A stretch of 8,096 nucleotides of DNA, taken from contig JAJRVI010000101.1 of the NCBI GenBank assembly GCA_024277405.1, positions 1-8,096 of the forward strand, in the 5' to 3' direction. Of this stretch, positions 1 to 6,591 are shown piece after piece (position 1 is the first letter of the stretch; every line of letters starts with the position of its first letter). Both the position numbers and the translations under genes were made by a program. The DNA is from Fidelibacterota bacterium (GTDB lineage Bacteria; Bipolaricaulota; Bipolaricaulia; Bipolaricaulales; Bipolaricaulaceae). Under the pieces are notes generated by a model, which had not been told where the DNA came from, did not search any database, and saw only the letters and a list, made by a program, of their open reading frames with translations.

Positions 1-549
1 GTCAAACAGGCGATCGAGGTCCTCCGCGGCGGGGGCCCGGGGGACCTGCGCGAGGTGACCCTCGCCCTCGGGGCGGAGCTCCTGCTGCTCGCGGGTGAGG
101 AGAGGAACGAGGACGCCGCCCGCGAAAGGCTCGAGCGACTGCTGGACAGCGGGGCCGCCTGGGAGAAGTTCGTGGAGCTGGTAGCGGCCCAAGGCGGGGA
201 TGTCGCCTGCGTAGAGGATCCGGGGAGACTCCCCCGGGCCCGAGAGGTGGTGGAGATACGGGCCCCGCGCTCGGGGTACGTCCGGAAGCTCTCCGCCCGG
301 GCGATCGGCGTAGCCGCGGGGCTACTGGGTGCCGGCCGTGAGGTGAAGGGCCAGGACGTGGACCCCGCCGCCGGGGTGGAGCTCCTCGCCAAGGTCGGCG
401 ATGTCGTGGAGGAAGGCGGACCGCTCGCCCGGCTGCATCTCGGCGAGAGGGCACGGCCGGGGGAGGCACGGGGCCTCGTGGCCGGTGCCTTCGAGATCGG
501 GGACGACCCCCCCGAACGCGGGGAGCTCATCCTCGCCCGCGTGCGGTGA
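1..549 (+). CDS. deoA: Pyrimidine-nucleoside (thymidine) phosphorylase, C-terminal part
   Basis: This is the last 182 residues of a nucleoside phosphorylase of family NP-II. The reading frame is open from base 1, so roughly 250 N-terminal residues (glycosyltransferase helical and phosphate-binding parts) lie outside the window; the family is usually about 430-440 residues. The enzyme splits thymidine, or thymidine and uridine, with phosphate to give the base and (deoxy)ribose 1-phosphate in cytosolic pyrimidine salvage. Family signatures seen are the AAQGGD segment (about residues 62-67 of the fragment) followed by an acidic-Pro stretch, the GYVRKL strand, the LGAGRE loop, and the lysine-valine-glycine-aspartate turn (KVGDVV, about 138-143) of the C-terminal hammerhead domain. 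The fragment cannot decide between thymidine-specific DeoA and broad-specificity Pdp. Its TGA stop overlaps the GTG start of the next gene, which suggests translational coupling. Family assignment is firm; specificity is open. Confidence 0.88.
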   Translation, partial: VKQAIEVLRGGGPGDLREVTLALGAELLLLAGEERNEDAARERLERLLDSGAAWEKFVELVAAQGGDVACVEDPGRLPRAREVVEIRAPRSGYVRKLSARAIGVAAGLLGAGREVKGQDVDPAAGVELLAKVGDVVEEGGPLARLHLGERARPGEARGLVAGAFEIGDDPPERGELILARVR

Positions 550-1382
550 GGCCGGAGTCCTTCGCTTTCCGCGCCCCGGACGGTCTATCCCTACGGGGCT
601 ACCTCTGGCGGGCCCCGGCCTGTGAGGGAAGCGGGAAACTGCTCATCATCGTCCACGGCTACGGGGAGCACGCCCGCCGGTACGGCGGGTTCGCGGGGTG
701 GCTCGCGGCCCGCGGTTGGCACGTGGCCGCCTTCGACCTGCGGGGCCATGGGGAAAGCGGGGGACGCCGGGGACACGTCTCTTCCTTCGGACAGTACCTC
801 GACGACCTCGACGTCTTCCGGGATGTGATCCGGCGGGAGGTGGACGCGGCGGGCGCCGTAGTCCTCGGCCACAGCCTCGGGGGCCTGATCGTGGCCCGTT
901 ACCTCCAGGAGGGGGCGCCGGGGATCTCCGGGGCCATCCTGAGCGCGCCCGCCCTCGCGCTAGCCGTTGAGATCGCCCTCTGGAAGAGGACGTTGGCCCG
1001 GATATCCGCGGCCACGGTGCCCTGGCTCACCCTGTCCAGCGGGATCGATCCCGCCCTCCTGAGCCACGACCCAGCGGTGGTGGAGGCCTATCGACGAGAT
1101 CCCTTGGTACACCGCGTGGCCACGGCCCGATGGTTCACCGAGACCCTGGCCGCCCAGCGCGCGGCCCTGGCGCGGGCCGGAGAGGTGCGTGTGCCGCTCC
1201 TGGTCATCGTCGGCGGGGACGACCGCATGGTATCCCTGGATGCCATCGTGGAATTCTTGGCCCGGTGTGCGTGCAGAAGGAAGTGCCTCCGGGTCTACGA
1301 GGGCCTCTACCACGAGCCCCTGAACGAGGTGGGCCACGAGGCCGTGTGGGAAGAGATTTTCGAATGGCTCGAGGCCCTGTGA
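546..1382 (+). CDS. Alpha/beta-hydrolase, monoacylglycerol lipase / lysophospholipase type
   Basis: A 278-residue serine hydrolase of the Hydrolase_4 (PldB/MGL-like) group, close to the usual 270-300 residues. The HGYGEH oxyanion-hole loop is at 37-42, the DLRGHGES segment at 64-71 and the nucleophile elbow GHSLGG at 108-113 (Ser110). The acid is probably Asp226 in GGDDRMV, and the catalytic His256 lies in GLYHEPLNE, a strong match to bacterial and eukaryotic monoglyceride lipases. Residues about 135-200 form the variable cap. There is no signal peptide or membrane segment, so it is probably cytosolic and acts on monoacylglycerols, lysophospholipids or similar esters; the true substrate cannot be read. 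The GTG start overlaps the upstream TGA (GTGA), and no Shine-Dalgarno lies at proper distance, so reinitiation is likely. An odd cluster, Cys241, Cys243 and Cys247, precedes the catalytic histidine. Confidence 0.9.
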   Translation: MRPESFAFRAPDGLSLRGYLWRAPACEGSGKLLIIVHGYGEHARRYGGFAGWLAARGWHVAAFDLRGHGESGGRRGHVSSFGQYLDDLDVFRDVIRREVDAAGAVVLGHSLGGLIVARYLQEGAPGISGAILSAPALALAVEIALWKRTLARISAATVPWLTLSSGIDPALLSHDPAVVEAYRRDPLVHRVATARWFTETLAAQRAALARAGEVRVPLLVIVGGDDRMVSLDAIVEFLARCACRRKCLRVYEGLYHEPLNEVGHEAVWEEIFEWLEAL

Positions 1383-1438
1383 GCGGAGGGATCCGCGGCC
1401 CTTGCGCACCCCGGGCCCGGGGCGGAAGATCGAGGACG

Positions 1439-1681
1439 ATGCGGACGCTGTTAGCATTGGCGATACGGTTTTATCAGATCGCCATCTCACCGCTCCTGCC
1501 GGGCCGATGCCGGTTCTATCCCACCTGCTCCGAGTACGCCCGGGAGGCGGTCCTGCGGCACGGGGTGTTACGGGGCGGGTGGCTCGCGATCAGACGCCTC
1601 GCCAGATGTGGCCCCTGGCATCCCGGGGGCTACGACCCGGTGCCCGAGCCGCATGGTCACACCGCGGGAGACAAGGGATAG
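1439..1681 (+). CDS. yidD: Membrane protein insertion efficiency factor YidD
   Basis: An 80-residue protein matching the whole YidD family (typically 70-90 residues). YidD is a small inner-membrane-associated protein that helps YidC-dependent insertion and folding of membrane proteins. Visible signatures are the amphipathic N-terminus with RFYQIAISPLLPGRCRF, the PTCSEYA segment at 28-34 and CGPWHPGGYDPVP at 57-69. The three conserved cysteines are Cys24, Cys30 and Cys57. The frame is open further upstream, but family length and the typical N-terminus pick the ATG at 1439. GAGG at 1432-1435 is only 3 bases from it, so initiation signals are weak. In many bacteria yidD sits with rpmH, rnpA and yidC; here it stands alone, 56 bases after the hydrolase, and ends 14 bases from the stop of the convergent M20 gene. 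The last ten residues are an unconserved hydrophilic tail. Confidence 0.93.
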   Translation: MRTLLALAIRFYQIAISPLLPGRCRFYPTCSEYAREAVLRHGVLRGGWLAIRRLARCGPWHPGGYDPVPEPHGHTAGDKG

Positions 1682-1695
1682 GGAGCGGCCCCTCG

Positions 1696-2886
1696 TCAGC
1701 TTGTCCCCCGACGGAGGACCGTGTCCTCGAACTCCCGGCGGACCTCCTCGTAGAACCCGGGCACGAGCCAGAGCTCCAGGGCCACGGCCGCCAGCGCTTT
1801 GGCGGCAGCGACCATCCCCTTCCGCGCCTCCTCGGAGCGGGACGCCCGGGCGAACTCGTGGGAGTGGCCCGGGGTCCCGGTGGGCGCGATCTTGATGTAG
1901 GGGTGGATGGCGGGGACCGCCTGGGAGATATCCCCCATGTCCGTCGAGCCCATCCCCCCTCTCGGTTCCTCGATCTCGTAGCCGAGCGCCTCGATGTTCT
2001 CCCGGAAGGACTGAGCCAGGTGGTGATTGGGGCGCATGGCCTTGTACTCGTGGCCCACCCGGGTGAAGGTGAGCTTCGCCCCCGTGGCCAGGGCCGCGCC
2101 CTCGGCACACCTCCGCAGCTTCTCCACCAGCTCTTCCTTGTAGTCGTCGTCGATGTCGCGCACGTAGAAGAGGGCGGCGGCGTATTCGGGCACGATGTTC
2201 GGCTTGGTGCCTCCGTGGGTGATGATCCCGTGGATCCGGGCCCCGTCCCGGATGTGTTGGCGCAGGGCGTTGAGGGCCACGAAGGTCTGGATCACCGCGT
2301 CCAGGGCGTTTATCCCCTCCTCGGGGGAACCGGAGGCGTGGGCGGGCTTGCCGTGGAACTCGATCTTCACCTCGGTGATGGAAAGGGATCCGCGCTCCAC
2401 CAAGGTCCGATCCGAGGGGTGCACCATCATCGCCACGTCCACATCGGCGAAGGCCCCGGCCTCGAGGAGCTTGATCTTGCCGCCCCCTCCCTCCTCAGCG
2501 GGGGTGCCGATCACCATGAGCCTCCCCGGGAGGGTCTCCTTGAACGGGGCGAGCCCCAGCCCTGCCCCCAGGGCGATGGCCGCGATGATGTTATGGCCGC
2601 AGGCGTGACCAAGCTCAGGCAGGGCGTCGTACTCGGCGAGGAACGCCACCGTGGGCCCCTCCGCCTCCACGGGGTGCACCGCCACGAACGCGGTCTCCAT
2701 CCCACCTACGCCGCGCTTCACCCGGAAGCCCCCCTTCTCCAGGGCCCCGGTGAGCCAGGCCGCGGCCCGGTGCTCCTGGAAGGCCGTCTCCGGGTTCTCA
2801 TGGAGCTTGAGGGCGATATCCCATAGCTCGTCCGCGATGTCATCGATCCGTCGCCAAACCTCCGCCTTCGCCTGGGATAGGTCCAT
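1696..2886 (-). CDS. M20 family metallo-amidohydrolase (AbgB/PM20D2-like)
   Basis: A 396-residue zinc or manganese hydrolase of the M20D type, which removes acyl or amino-acyl groups from amino acids or dipeptides. The metal site is recognisable: EYDALPELGHACGHN (about 85-99, with Cys96 and His98), PAEEGGGGK (129-137, Glu131 as probable general base and Glu132 as ligand), MVHP (His156) and a late GHSHEF (His341/His343). The lid/dimerisation domain spans about 168-280 and starts with KIEFHGKPAHAS. The GHACGHN form and the GSTDMGDISQ segment (313-322) fit the AbgB/PM20D2 branch, whose members cut p-aminobenzoyl-glutamate or beta-alanyl/gamma-aminobutyryl dipeptides; the substrate here is unknown. 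An upstream in-frame GTG at 2892 overlaps the AGGAGG site, so I choose the ATG at 2886. It is the last gene of the amrS-trmH unit, 14 bases after the trmH stop, and converges on yidD. Confidence 0.9.
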   Translation of the reverse strand: MDLSQAKAEVWRRIDDIADELWDIALKLHENPETAFQEHRAAAWLTGALEKGGFRVKRGVGGMETAFVAVHPVEAEGPTVAFLAEYDALPELGHACGHNIIAAIALGAGLGLAPFKETLPGRLMVIGTPAEEGGGGKIKLLEAGAFADVDVAMMVHPSDRTLVERGSLSITEVKIEFHGKPAHASGSPEEGINALDAVIQTFVALNALRQHIRDGARIHGIITHGGTKPNIVPEYAAALFYVRDIDDDYKEELVEKLRRCAEGAALATGAKLTFTRVGHEYKAMRPNHHLAQSFRENIEALGYEIEEPRGGMGSTDMGDISQAVPAIHPYIKIAPTGTPGHSHEFARASRSEEARKGMVAAAKALAAVALELWLVPGFYEEVRREFEDTVLRRGTS

Positions 2887-2891
2887 CCTCA

Positions 2892-2897
2892 CCTCCT
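2892..2897 (-). promoter_or_regulatory. Shine-Dalgarno AGGAGG of the M20 amidohydrolase
   Basis: AGGAGGTGA on the minus strand is a near-perfect match to the 16S anti-SD, with 5 bases between AGGAGG and the ATG at 2886. It decides the start: an alternative GTG at 2892 would begin on the last G of the site itself. The site lies in the 14-base gap after trmH. Confidence 0.85.
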
Positions 2898-2900
2898 GGA

Positions 2901-3482
2901 TCAGCGGGAGAGCTCGATATACCTCTCCCGCAGGGCTTCACGTTCCTCCGGGGAAAGGTCCCCCTCGGCCCCCAGGAACGCCCGCCGCCTCCGGGCGCTG
3001 ATGTAGAGCGAAATCGCCGCGGCCACCGACACGTTGAACGACTCCACGAACCCCCACATGGGGATCCGAAAGGTGCCATCGCAGAACTTCAGGGCCTTTT
3101 CGGATACACCCCCCTTCTCGTTCCCGAAGACCAGGGCCAGCGGCTCCTCCACGGGGAGTTCCTCCACCGGGAGGGCCCCCCTCCCCGGCATCGCGGCGTA
3201 GATCCGATATCCCCTCTCCCGCAGCTCGGGAAAAGCCCGCTCCGCGCGGCGGAAACGCCGGATGGAAAGCCACTTATCCGCCCCCTGGGTTATCGCCCGG
3301 GATGGCTCGAAGGGGACGAGCTCCTCGACGATGTAGACGTTCAAAATCCCCAGGGCCTCGCAGGTCCGCAGGATCGCCGCGGCGTTGTGGGGATTGGCGA
3401 AGTTCTCGCACACGACGGCCAACCCCTTGAGGCGCCCCGCGACCACCCGGTCGATCCTCTCCAGGCGCGCTTGCGTGACCAT
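2901..3482 (-). CDS. trmH: tRNA (guanosine-18-2'-O)-methyltransferase TrmH, SpoU family
   Basis: A 193-residue SPOUT-class methyltransferase that transfers a methyl group from SAM to the ribose 2'-OH, in TrmH on G18 of the tRNA D-loop. The three SpoU motifs are present: motif 1 NPHNAAAILRTCEALG (30-45, with the catalytic-type Arg39), motif 2 LVFGNEKGGVS (117-127) and motif 3 IPMWGFVESFNVSVA (140-154), which form the trefoil-knot SAM site. Motif 3 closely resembles that of E. coli TrmH (IPMxGMVQSLNVSVA), and there is no N-terminal RNA-binding domain as in RlmB, so TrmH is the best call; TrmL or another SpoU enzyme is less likely. The charged C-terminal helix (about 178-193) is typical. The frame is open upstream, but that stretch overlaps amrS; the ATG at 3482 lies 5 bases after the amrS stop and has no clear Shine-Dalgarno, so translation is probably coupled. 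Confidence 0.88.
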   Translation of the reverse strand: MVTQARLERIDRVVAGRLKGLAVVCENFANPHNAAAILRTCEALGILNVYIVEELVPFEPSRAITQGADKWLSIRRFRRAERAFPELRERGYRIYAAMPGRGALPVEELPVEEPLALVFGNEKGGVSEKALKFCDGTFRIPMWGFVESFNVSVAAAISLYISARRRRAFLGAEGDLSPEEREALRERYIELSR

Positions 3483-3487
3483 CGCGG

Positions 3488-4498
3488 CTAGGCCCAGACG
3501 CCGGGGATACGCGTCCCGCAACGCGGGCAGGCCCCGTCGCTCAGGCCGTTCGCTTCCACCAGGAAACCGTAACGGCGTACGAGGACCTCCCCGCACGAGG
3601 GGCACACCGTGTCCTCGCCCTTCCCGGGGACGTTTCCCAGATACACGTAATTGAGGCCCACTTCCCCCCCGATCTCCCCCGCCCGCAGGAGGGCCGAGAG
3701 CGGGGTCGGAGGGCCGGCGTGCATCTTGTAGGCGGGGAAGAAGCGGGAGATGTGCCAGGGGATATCGGGGGAGATCCCCCTGATGAACTCCGCGATCCAG
3801 CGTAGCTCCTCCTCGGAGTCGTTTATCCCCGGGATGACGAGGGTCGTCACCTCCACCCAGATCCCGCGCTGATGCATGCCCTCGATCGTATCGAGCACCG
3901 GCTGGAGGGTGGCCCCCATATAGCGGCGGTACGTCTCCTCCCGGAACGCCTTGAGGTCGACGTTGGCTCCGTCCAGGTAAGGAGTGATCTCGTCCAGGGC
4001 CTCCCGGGTCATGTACCCGTTGGTGACGAACACGTTTTTGATCCCCAGGGCATGGGCCCGCTTCGCCACTTCGTAGGCGAACTCGAAGAAGACGGTAGGT
4101 TCGGTGTAGGTATAGGCGATTATGGGTGCCCCGGAGTTCCGGGCCTGGCGCACGACCTCCTCGGGATCCACACGCTCGCCGGTGATCCGCCCCCCGTGAT
4201 CGCGGGGGTATTGGGAGATGTGGTGGTTCTGACAGAAGTCACACCGGAAGTTGCACCCCACCGTGGCGAGGGAAAGGGCATCGGCCCCGGGGAGGAAATG
4301 GAAAAGGGGCTTCTTCTCGATGGGATCGAGGGCCACGGAGACGAGCCGGCCGTAGACCAGGGAGTAAAGGGTCCCTTCCCGGTTTTCCCGGACCATGCAG
4401 ATACCGCGGCTCCCCTCGGCGATGACACAGCGGTGAGCACAGAGGACGCAGCGCACCCGCTTGTCCCCGAAGGGCTCCCACAACATCGCTTCGCGCAT
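3488..4498 (-). CDS. amrS: AmmeMemoRadiSam system radical SAM enzyme AmrS
   Basis: A 336-residue radical SAM protein of the AmrS (pyruvate formate-lyase-activating-like) family. The 4Fe-4S cluster motif is CNFRCDFC (Cys82, Cys86, Cys89). A typical N-terminal cysteine set precedes it (Cys17, Cys20, Cys24, Cys34; VRCVLCAHRCVI), and the core segments AYTYTEPTVFFEF (128-140), VTNGYM (158-163) and NVDLKAFREE (179-188) match the family. The C-terminus carries two CxxC pairs (Cys299/302 and Cys324/327) that look like a zinc ribbon. In many bacteria and archaea the gene occurs with Memo and AMMECR1 homologues; neither is in this window. I do not assign a reaction. The MREAMLWEP start is typical for the family and supports the ATG at 4498, which has no good Shine-Dalgarno but a TAAGAT box 9 bases upstream. 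It is the first gene of a unit with trmH and the M20 amidohydrolase. Confidence 0.92.
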   Translation of the reverse strand: MREAMLWEPFGDKRVRCVLCAHRCVIAEGSRGICMVRENREGTLYSLVYGRLVSVALDPIEKKPLFHFLPGADALSLATVGCNFRCDFCQNHHISQYPRDHGGRITGERVDPEEVVRQARNSGAPIIAYTYTEPTVFFEFAYEVAKRAHALGIKNVFVTNGYMTREALDEITPYLDGANVDLKAFREETYRRYMGATLQPVLDTIEGMHQRGIWVEVTTLVIPGINDSEEELRWIAEFIRGISPDIPWHISRFFPAYKMHAGPPTPLSALLRAGEIGGEVGLNYVYLGNVPGKGEDTVCPSCGEVLVRRYGFLVEANGLSDGACPRCGTRIPGVWA

Positions 4499-4507
4499 TC
4501 CGCGGGG

Positions 4508-4513
4508 ATCTTA
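4508..4513 (-). promoter_or_regulatory. Putative -10 box TAAGAT upstream of amrS
   Basis: TAAGAT lies within CGGTTAAGATC on the minus strand, 9 bases before the amrS ATG. The tsaD start has CGGTTAAAATC at the same distance. Used as a -10 element it would place the transcript start within a few bases of the ATG. I see no convincing -35 at 16-18 bases upstream. The rest of the 72-base gap after galE holds only a weak GC hairpin (about 4538-4555) without a U tract. Confidence 0.45.
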
Positions 4514-4570
4514 ACCGTGGCAAGGGGGCGGAGCCAGGGCCCGACGGGATCGGCCGGGGGACATGGCGGC

Positions 4571-5548
4571 TCAGCCCCTCCCGTGGCGCCGGAGCATCCA
4601 CCTCCACGCGGTGGCCACGATCTCCTCGAGGGAGGCAAAGCATGGCTCCCAGCCGAGTTCGCGCCGGGCCCTGGTGGGATCGGCTACCAGGGCGGGGGGG
4701 TCCCCGGGGCGCCGTGGTCCCTCCACCACCGGGATCTCCCGGCCGGTGACGCGCTCACAGGTTTCGATCACCTCGCGCACCGAGTGCCCCACCCCCGTGC
4801 CGAGGTTGTAGGCGGGGCTCGCCGCCCCCTCCCGCAGCCTCTCCAGGGCGAGGACATGGGCCTCCGCGAGGTCCACCACGTGGATGAAATCGCGTATGCA
4901 GGTCCCATCCGGTGTGTTGTAATCGGTGCCGAAGATCTCCACGTGATCGCGCAGCCCCAGGGCGGCCTCGAGCACGATGGGAATGAGATGGGTCTCCGGG
5001 TCGTGCCACTCCCCGATCACCCCCTCGGGGTCGGAGCCGGCGGCGTTGAAGTACCGGAGGGCAACATATCCCATCCCATATGCTCGGGCATAATCCGCAA
5101 GGATCTCCTCCATCATGAGCTTCGTGCGGCCGTATGGGCTCTTGGGGCGTTTCGGATGGTCCTCGGGGATGGGGAGGGACTCGGGGTCGCCGTACACCGC
5201 GGCGCTGGAGCTGAAGACGATTTCCTTAACCCCATGGGTCCGCATCGCGGAAAGCAGGTTCAGGGTGCCCACCACGTTGTTGTAGTAATAGATCTCGGGA
5301 TTTTCCACCGATTCCCCTACCGCGGTCTTGGCCGCGAAATGGATCACGGAGCGAATGGGGTAATCCCGGAACACTTTCTCTAGGGCATGGCGATCTAGGA
5401 GGTCGGCCTCCACGAAGTCCTCGCAGAGGACGAACTCCCGGCGCCCCGTCGAGAGGTTGTCCAGGGCGACCACCCGATAGCCCCGGGCGAGCAAGGCCTT
5501 GATCGTGTGGGAACCGATGTAACCCGCACCGCCGGTGACGAGGATCAA
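4571..5548 (-). CDS. galE: UDP-glucose 4-epimerase GalE
   Basis: A 325-residue extended short-chain dehydrogenase (family usually 320-340) that interconverts UDP-glucose and UDP-galactose through a 4-keto intermediate with tightly bound NAD, for galactose use and surface polysaccharide precursors. Seen: N-terminal Rossmann motif TGGAGYIGSH (5-14), LDNLSTG (29-35), HFAAKTAVGES (70-80), SSSAAVYG (113-120, Ser115 of the catalytic triad), YxxxK at Tyr139-Lys143, RYFNAAG (165-171), and RDFIHVVDLAEAH (219-231). The residue aligned with the E. coli gate Tyr299 is Leu287 (PPALVAD), as remembered for Bacillus-type enzymes that also take UDP-GlcNAc, so dual specificity is possible (inference). The start is a TTG that overlaps the tsaD stop (TTGA); no other start preserves the N-terminal strand, and a strong AGGAGG precedes it. 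Cytosolic. Confidence 0.95.
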   Translation of the reverse strand: MILVTGGAGYIGSHTIKALLARGYRVVALDNLSTGRREFVLCEDFVEADLLDRHALEKVFRDYPIRSVIHFAAKTAVGESVENPEIYYYNNVVGTLNLLSAMRTHGVKEIVFSSSAAVYGDPESLPIPEDHPKRPKSPYGRTKLMMEEILADYARAYGMGYVALRYFNAAGSDPEGVIGEWHDPETHLIPIVLEAALGLRDHVEIFGTDYNTPDGTCIRDFIHVVDLAEAHVLALERLREGAASPAYNLGTGVGHSVREVIETCERVTGREIPVVEGPRRPGDPPALVADPTRARRELGWEPCFASLEEIVATAWRWMLRRHGRG

Positions 5549-6591
5549 ACGACCTCCTTTCCGTCGGGATCTCCTCCGCTGGCCTTATCCGTCCCCCATC
5601 CGTCCAAGGGCAGGTTGGCCTCGGGGGAGAGGGAGAGGGGATCCCGGTGGCCGCGTTCGGCGAACCGATAGTGAGCGCAGGCCGCCACCATGGCGGCGTT
5701 GTCGGTACAGAGCTCCGGAGGGGGGAAGAAGACCCGCATCCCCCGCTCCGCCGCCCGCGTCGGGAAGGCCTCGCGCAGGCGCGAATTGGCCGCTACCCCA
5801 CCCACCACCACGATCCTCTCCAGTTCGTAGATACGTGCCGCTCGGATCGCCTTGTCCACCAACACGTCCACGATCGCCTCCAGGTATGAGGCACAGAGGT
5901 CCCGGAGGTCGGGATGGGGATGGTCCTTGAGCCATCTCACCGCGGCGGTCTTGAGCCCGGCGAAGCTCGTGTCGAACCCCTCTCCCAACATGGGGCGAGG
6001 GAAGGGGATGGCGCCGGGATCCCCCTCCCGGGCCAGAGAGTCGATGGTGGGGCCCGCGGGGTACCCGAGGCCCACCAACCGGCCCAGCTTGTCCAGCGCC
6101 TCCCCCGCGGCGTCATCCCGCGTGGTCCCGATCACCCGAAATTCGTCCCAGCTCTTGACCACCACCAGCTCTGTGTGGCCCCCGGAGACGACGAGTCCCA
6201 GGAACGGGGGAGGGACATCCGGATGTGCGAGTCGGTGGGCGAAGAGATGGCCCGCGAGGTGATGGACCCCCACGAAGGGGATCTCCAGCGCCACGCTCAA
6301 CCCCTTGGCGTAAGAGACGCCCACCACCAGGGGACCGATGAGGCCCGGCCCGTAGGTCACCCCTACGAGCCCGATCTCCCCCCAGTCGACCCCCGCCTCT
6401 GCGAGGGCCTCCTCCATGAGGTAGGGGAGCTTCCTCACGTGGTCGCGGGAGGCGATCTCCGGGACGACGCCCCCGTACCGGGCATGGAGATCGGCTTGGG
6501 AGTAGATAACGTTCGCGAGGATCTCATATCCATCGCGGAGGAGGGCCACCGCGGTCTCGTCGCACGAGGTCTCGATCCCCAACGTGATCAT
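5545..6591 (-). CDS. tsaD: tRNA N6-adenosine threonylcarbamoyltransferase TsaD
   Basis: A 348-residue ASKHA-fold protein of the Kae1/TsaD (former glycoprotease) family. With TsaB and TsaE it moves the threonylcarbamoyl group from threonylcarbamoyl-AMP, made by TsaC, to A37 of tRNAs that read ANN codons. Motifs: GIETSCDETAVAL (5-17), metal ligands in VHHLAGH (His111 and His115), VVSGGHT (134-140), DDAAGEALDK (159-168), FAGLKTA (210-216), VVVGGVAANSRLR (261-273) and CTDNAAM (295-301, metal ligand Asp297). All key residues are present. Length is slightly above the usual 335-345; the last 17 residues are a hydrophilic tail whose TGA overlaps the galE TTG. None of the partner genes tsaB, tsaC or tsaE is in view. 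The ATG at 6591 has only a weak GGGAAG before it and a TAAAAT box 9 bases upstream, so tsaD probably heads its own transcript. Confidence 0.96.
   Translation of the reverse strand: MITLGIETSCDETAVALLRDGYEILANVIYSQADLHARYGGVVPEIASRDHVRKLPYLMEEALAEAGVDWGEIGLVGVTYGPGLIGPLVVGVSYAKGLSVALEIPFVGVHHLAGHLFAHRLAHPDVPPPFLGLVVSGGHTELVVVKSWDEFRVIGTTRDDAAGEALDKLGRLVGLGYPAGPTIDSLAREGDPGAIPFPRPMLGEGFDTSFAGLKTAAVRWLKDHPHPDLRDLCASYLEAIVDVLVDKAIRAARIYELERIVVVGGVAANSRLREAFPTRAAERGMRVFFPPPELCTDNAAMVAACAHYRFAERGHRDPLSLSPEANLPLDGWGTDKASGGDPDGKEVV
5553..5558 (-). promoter_or_regulatory. Shine-Dalgarno AGGAGG of galE
   Basis: AAAGGAGGT on the minus strand, inside the last codons of tsaD, lies 4 bases before the TTG start of galE. 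It supports the unusual TTG as the true start and suggests that galE can initiate on its own as well as by coupling to tsaD. Confidence 0.8.

Noticed and set aside
1670..1705. Inverted repeat GACAAG/CTTGTC (1670-1675 and 1700-1705) spanning the convergent stops of yidD and the M20 gene, a possible shared terminator.
   Set aside because: Only six base pairs with a 24-base loop, no T run on either strand, and both arms lie mostly in coding sequence.
1402..2826. Long plus-strand open frame of 474 codons opposite the M20 amidohydrolase, and a similar one of 503 codons over amrS and galE (3872-5383).
   Set aside because: Antisense shadows typical of G+C-rich coding DNA; their translations are low-complexity and match no family, while the minus-strand genes carry full family motifs.
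2892..2892. GTG at 2892 as start of the M20 amidohydrolase.
   Set aside because: It overlaps the AGGAGG site; the ATG six bases later has ideal spacing.
4538..4555. GC-rich hairpin after galE that could be an intrinsic terminator.
   Set aside because: The stem is four pairs plus a bulge, and no U tract follows on the minus strand.
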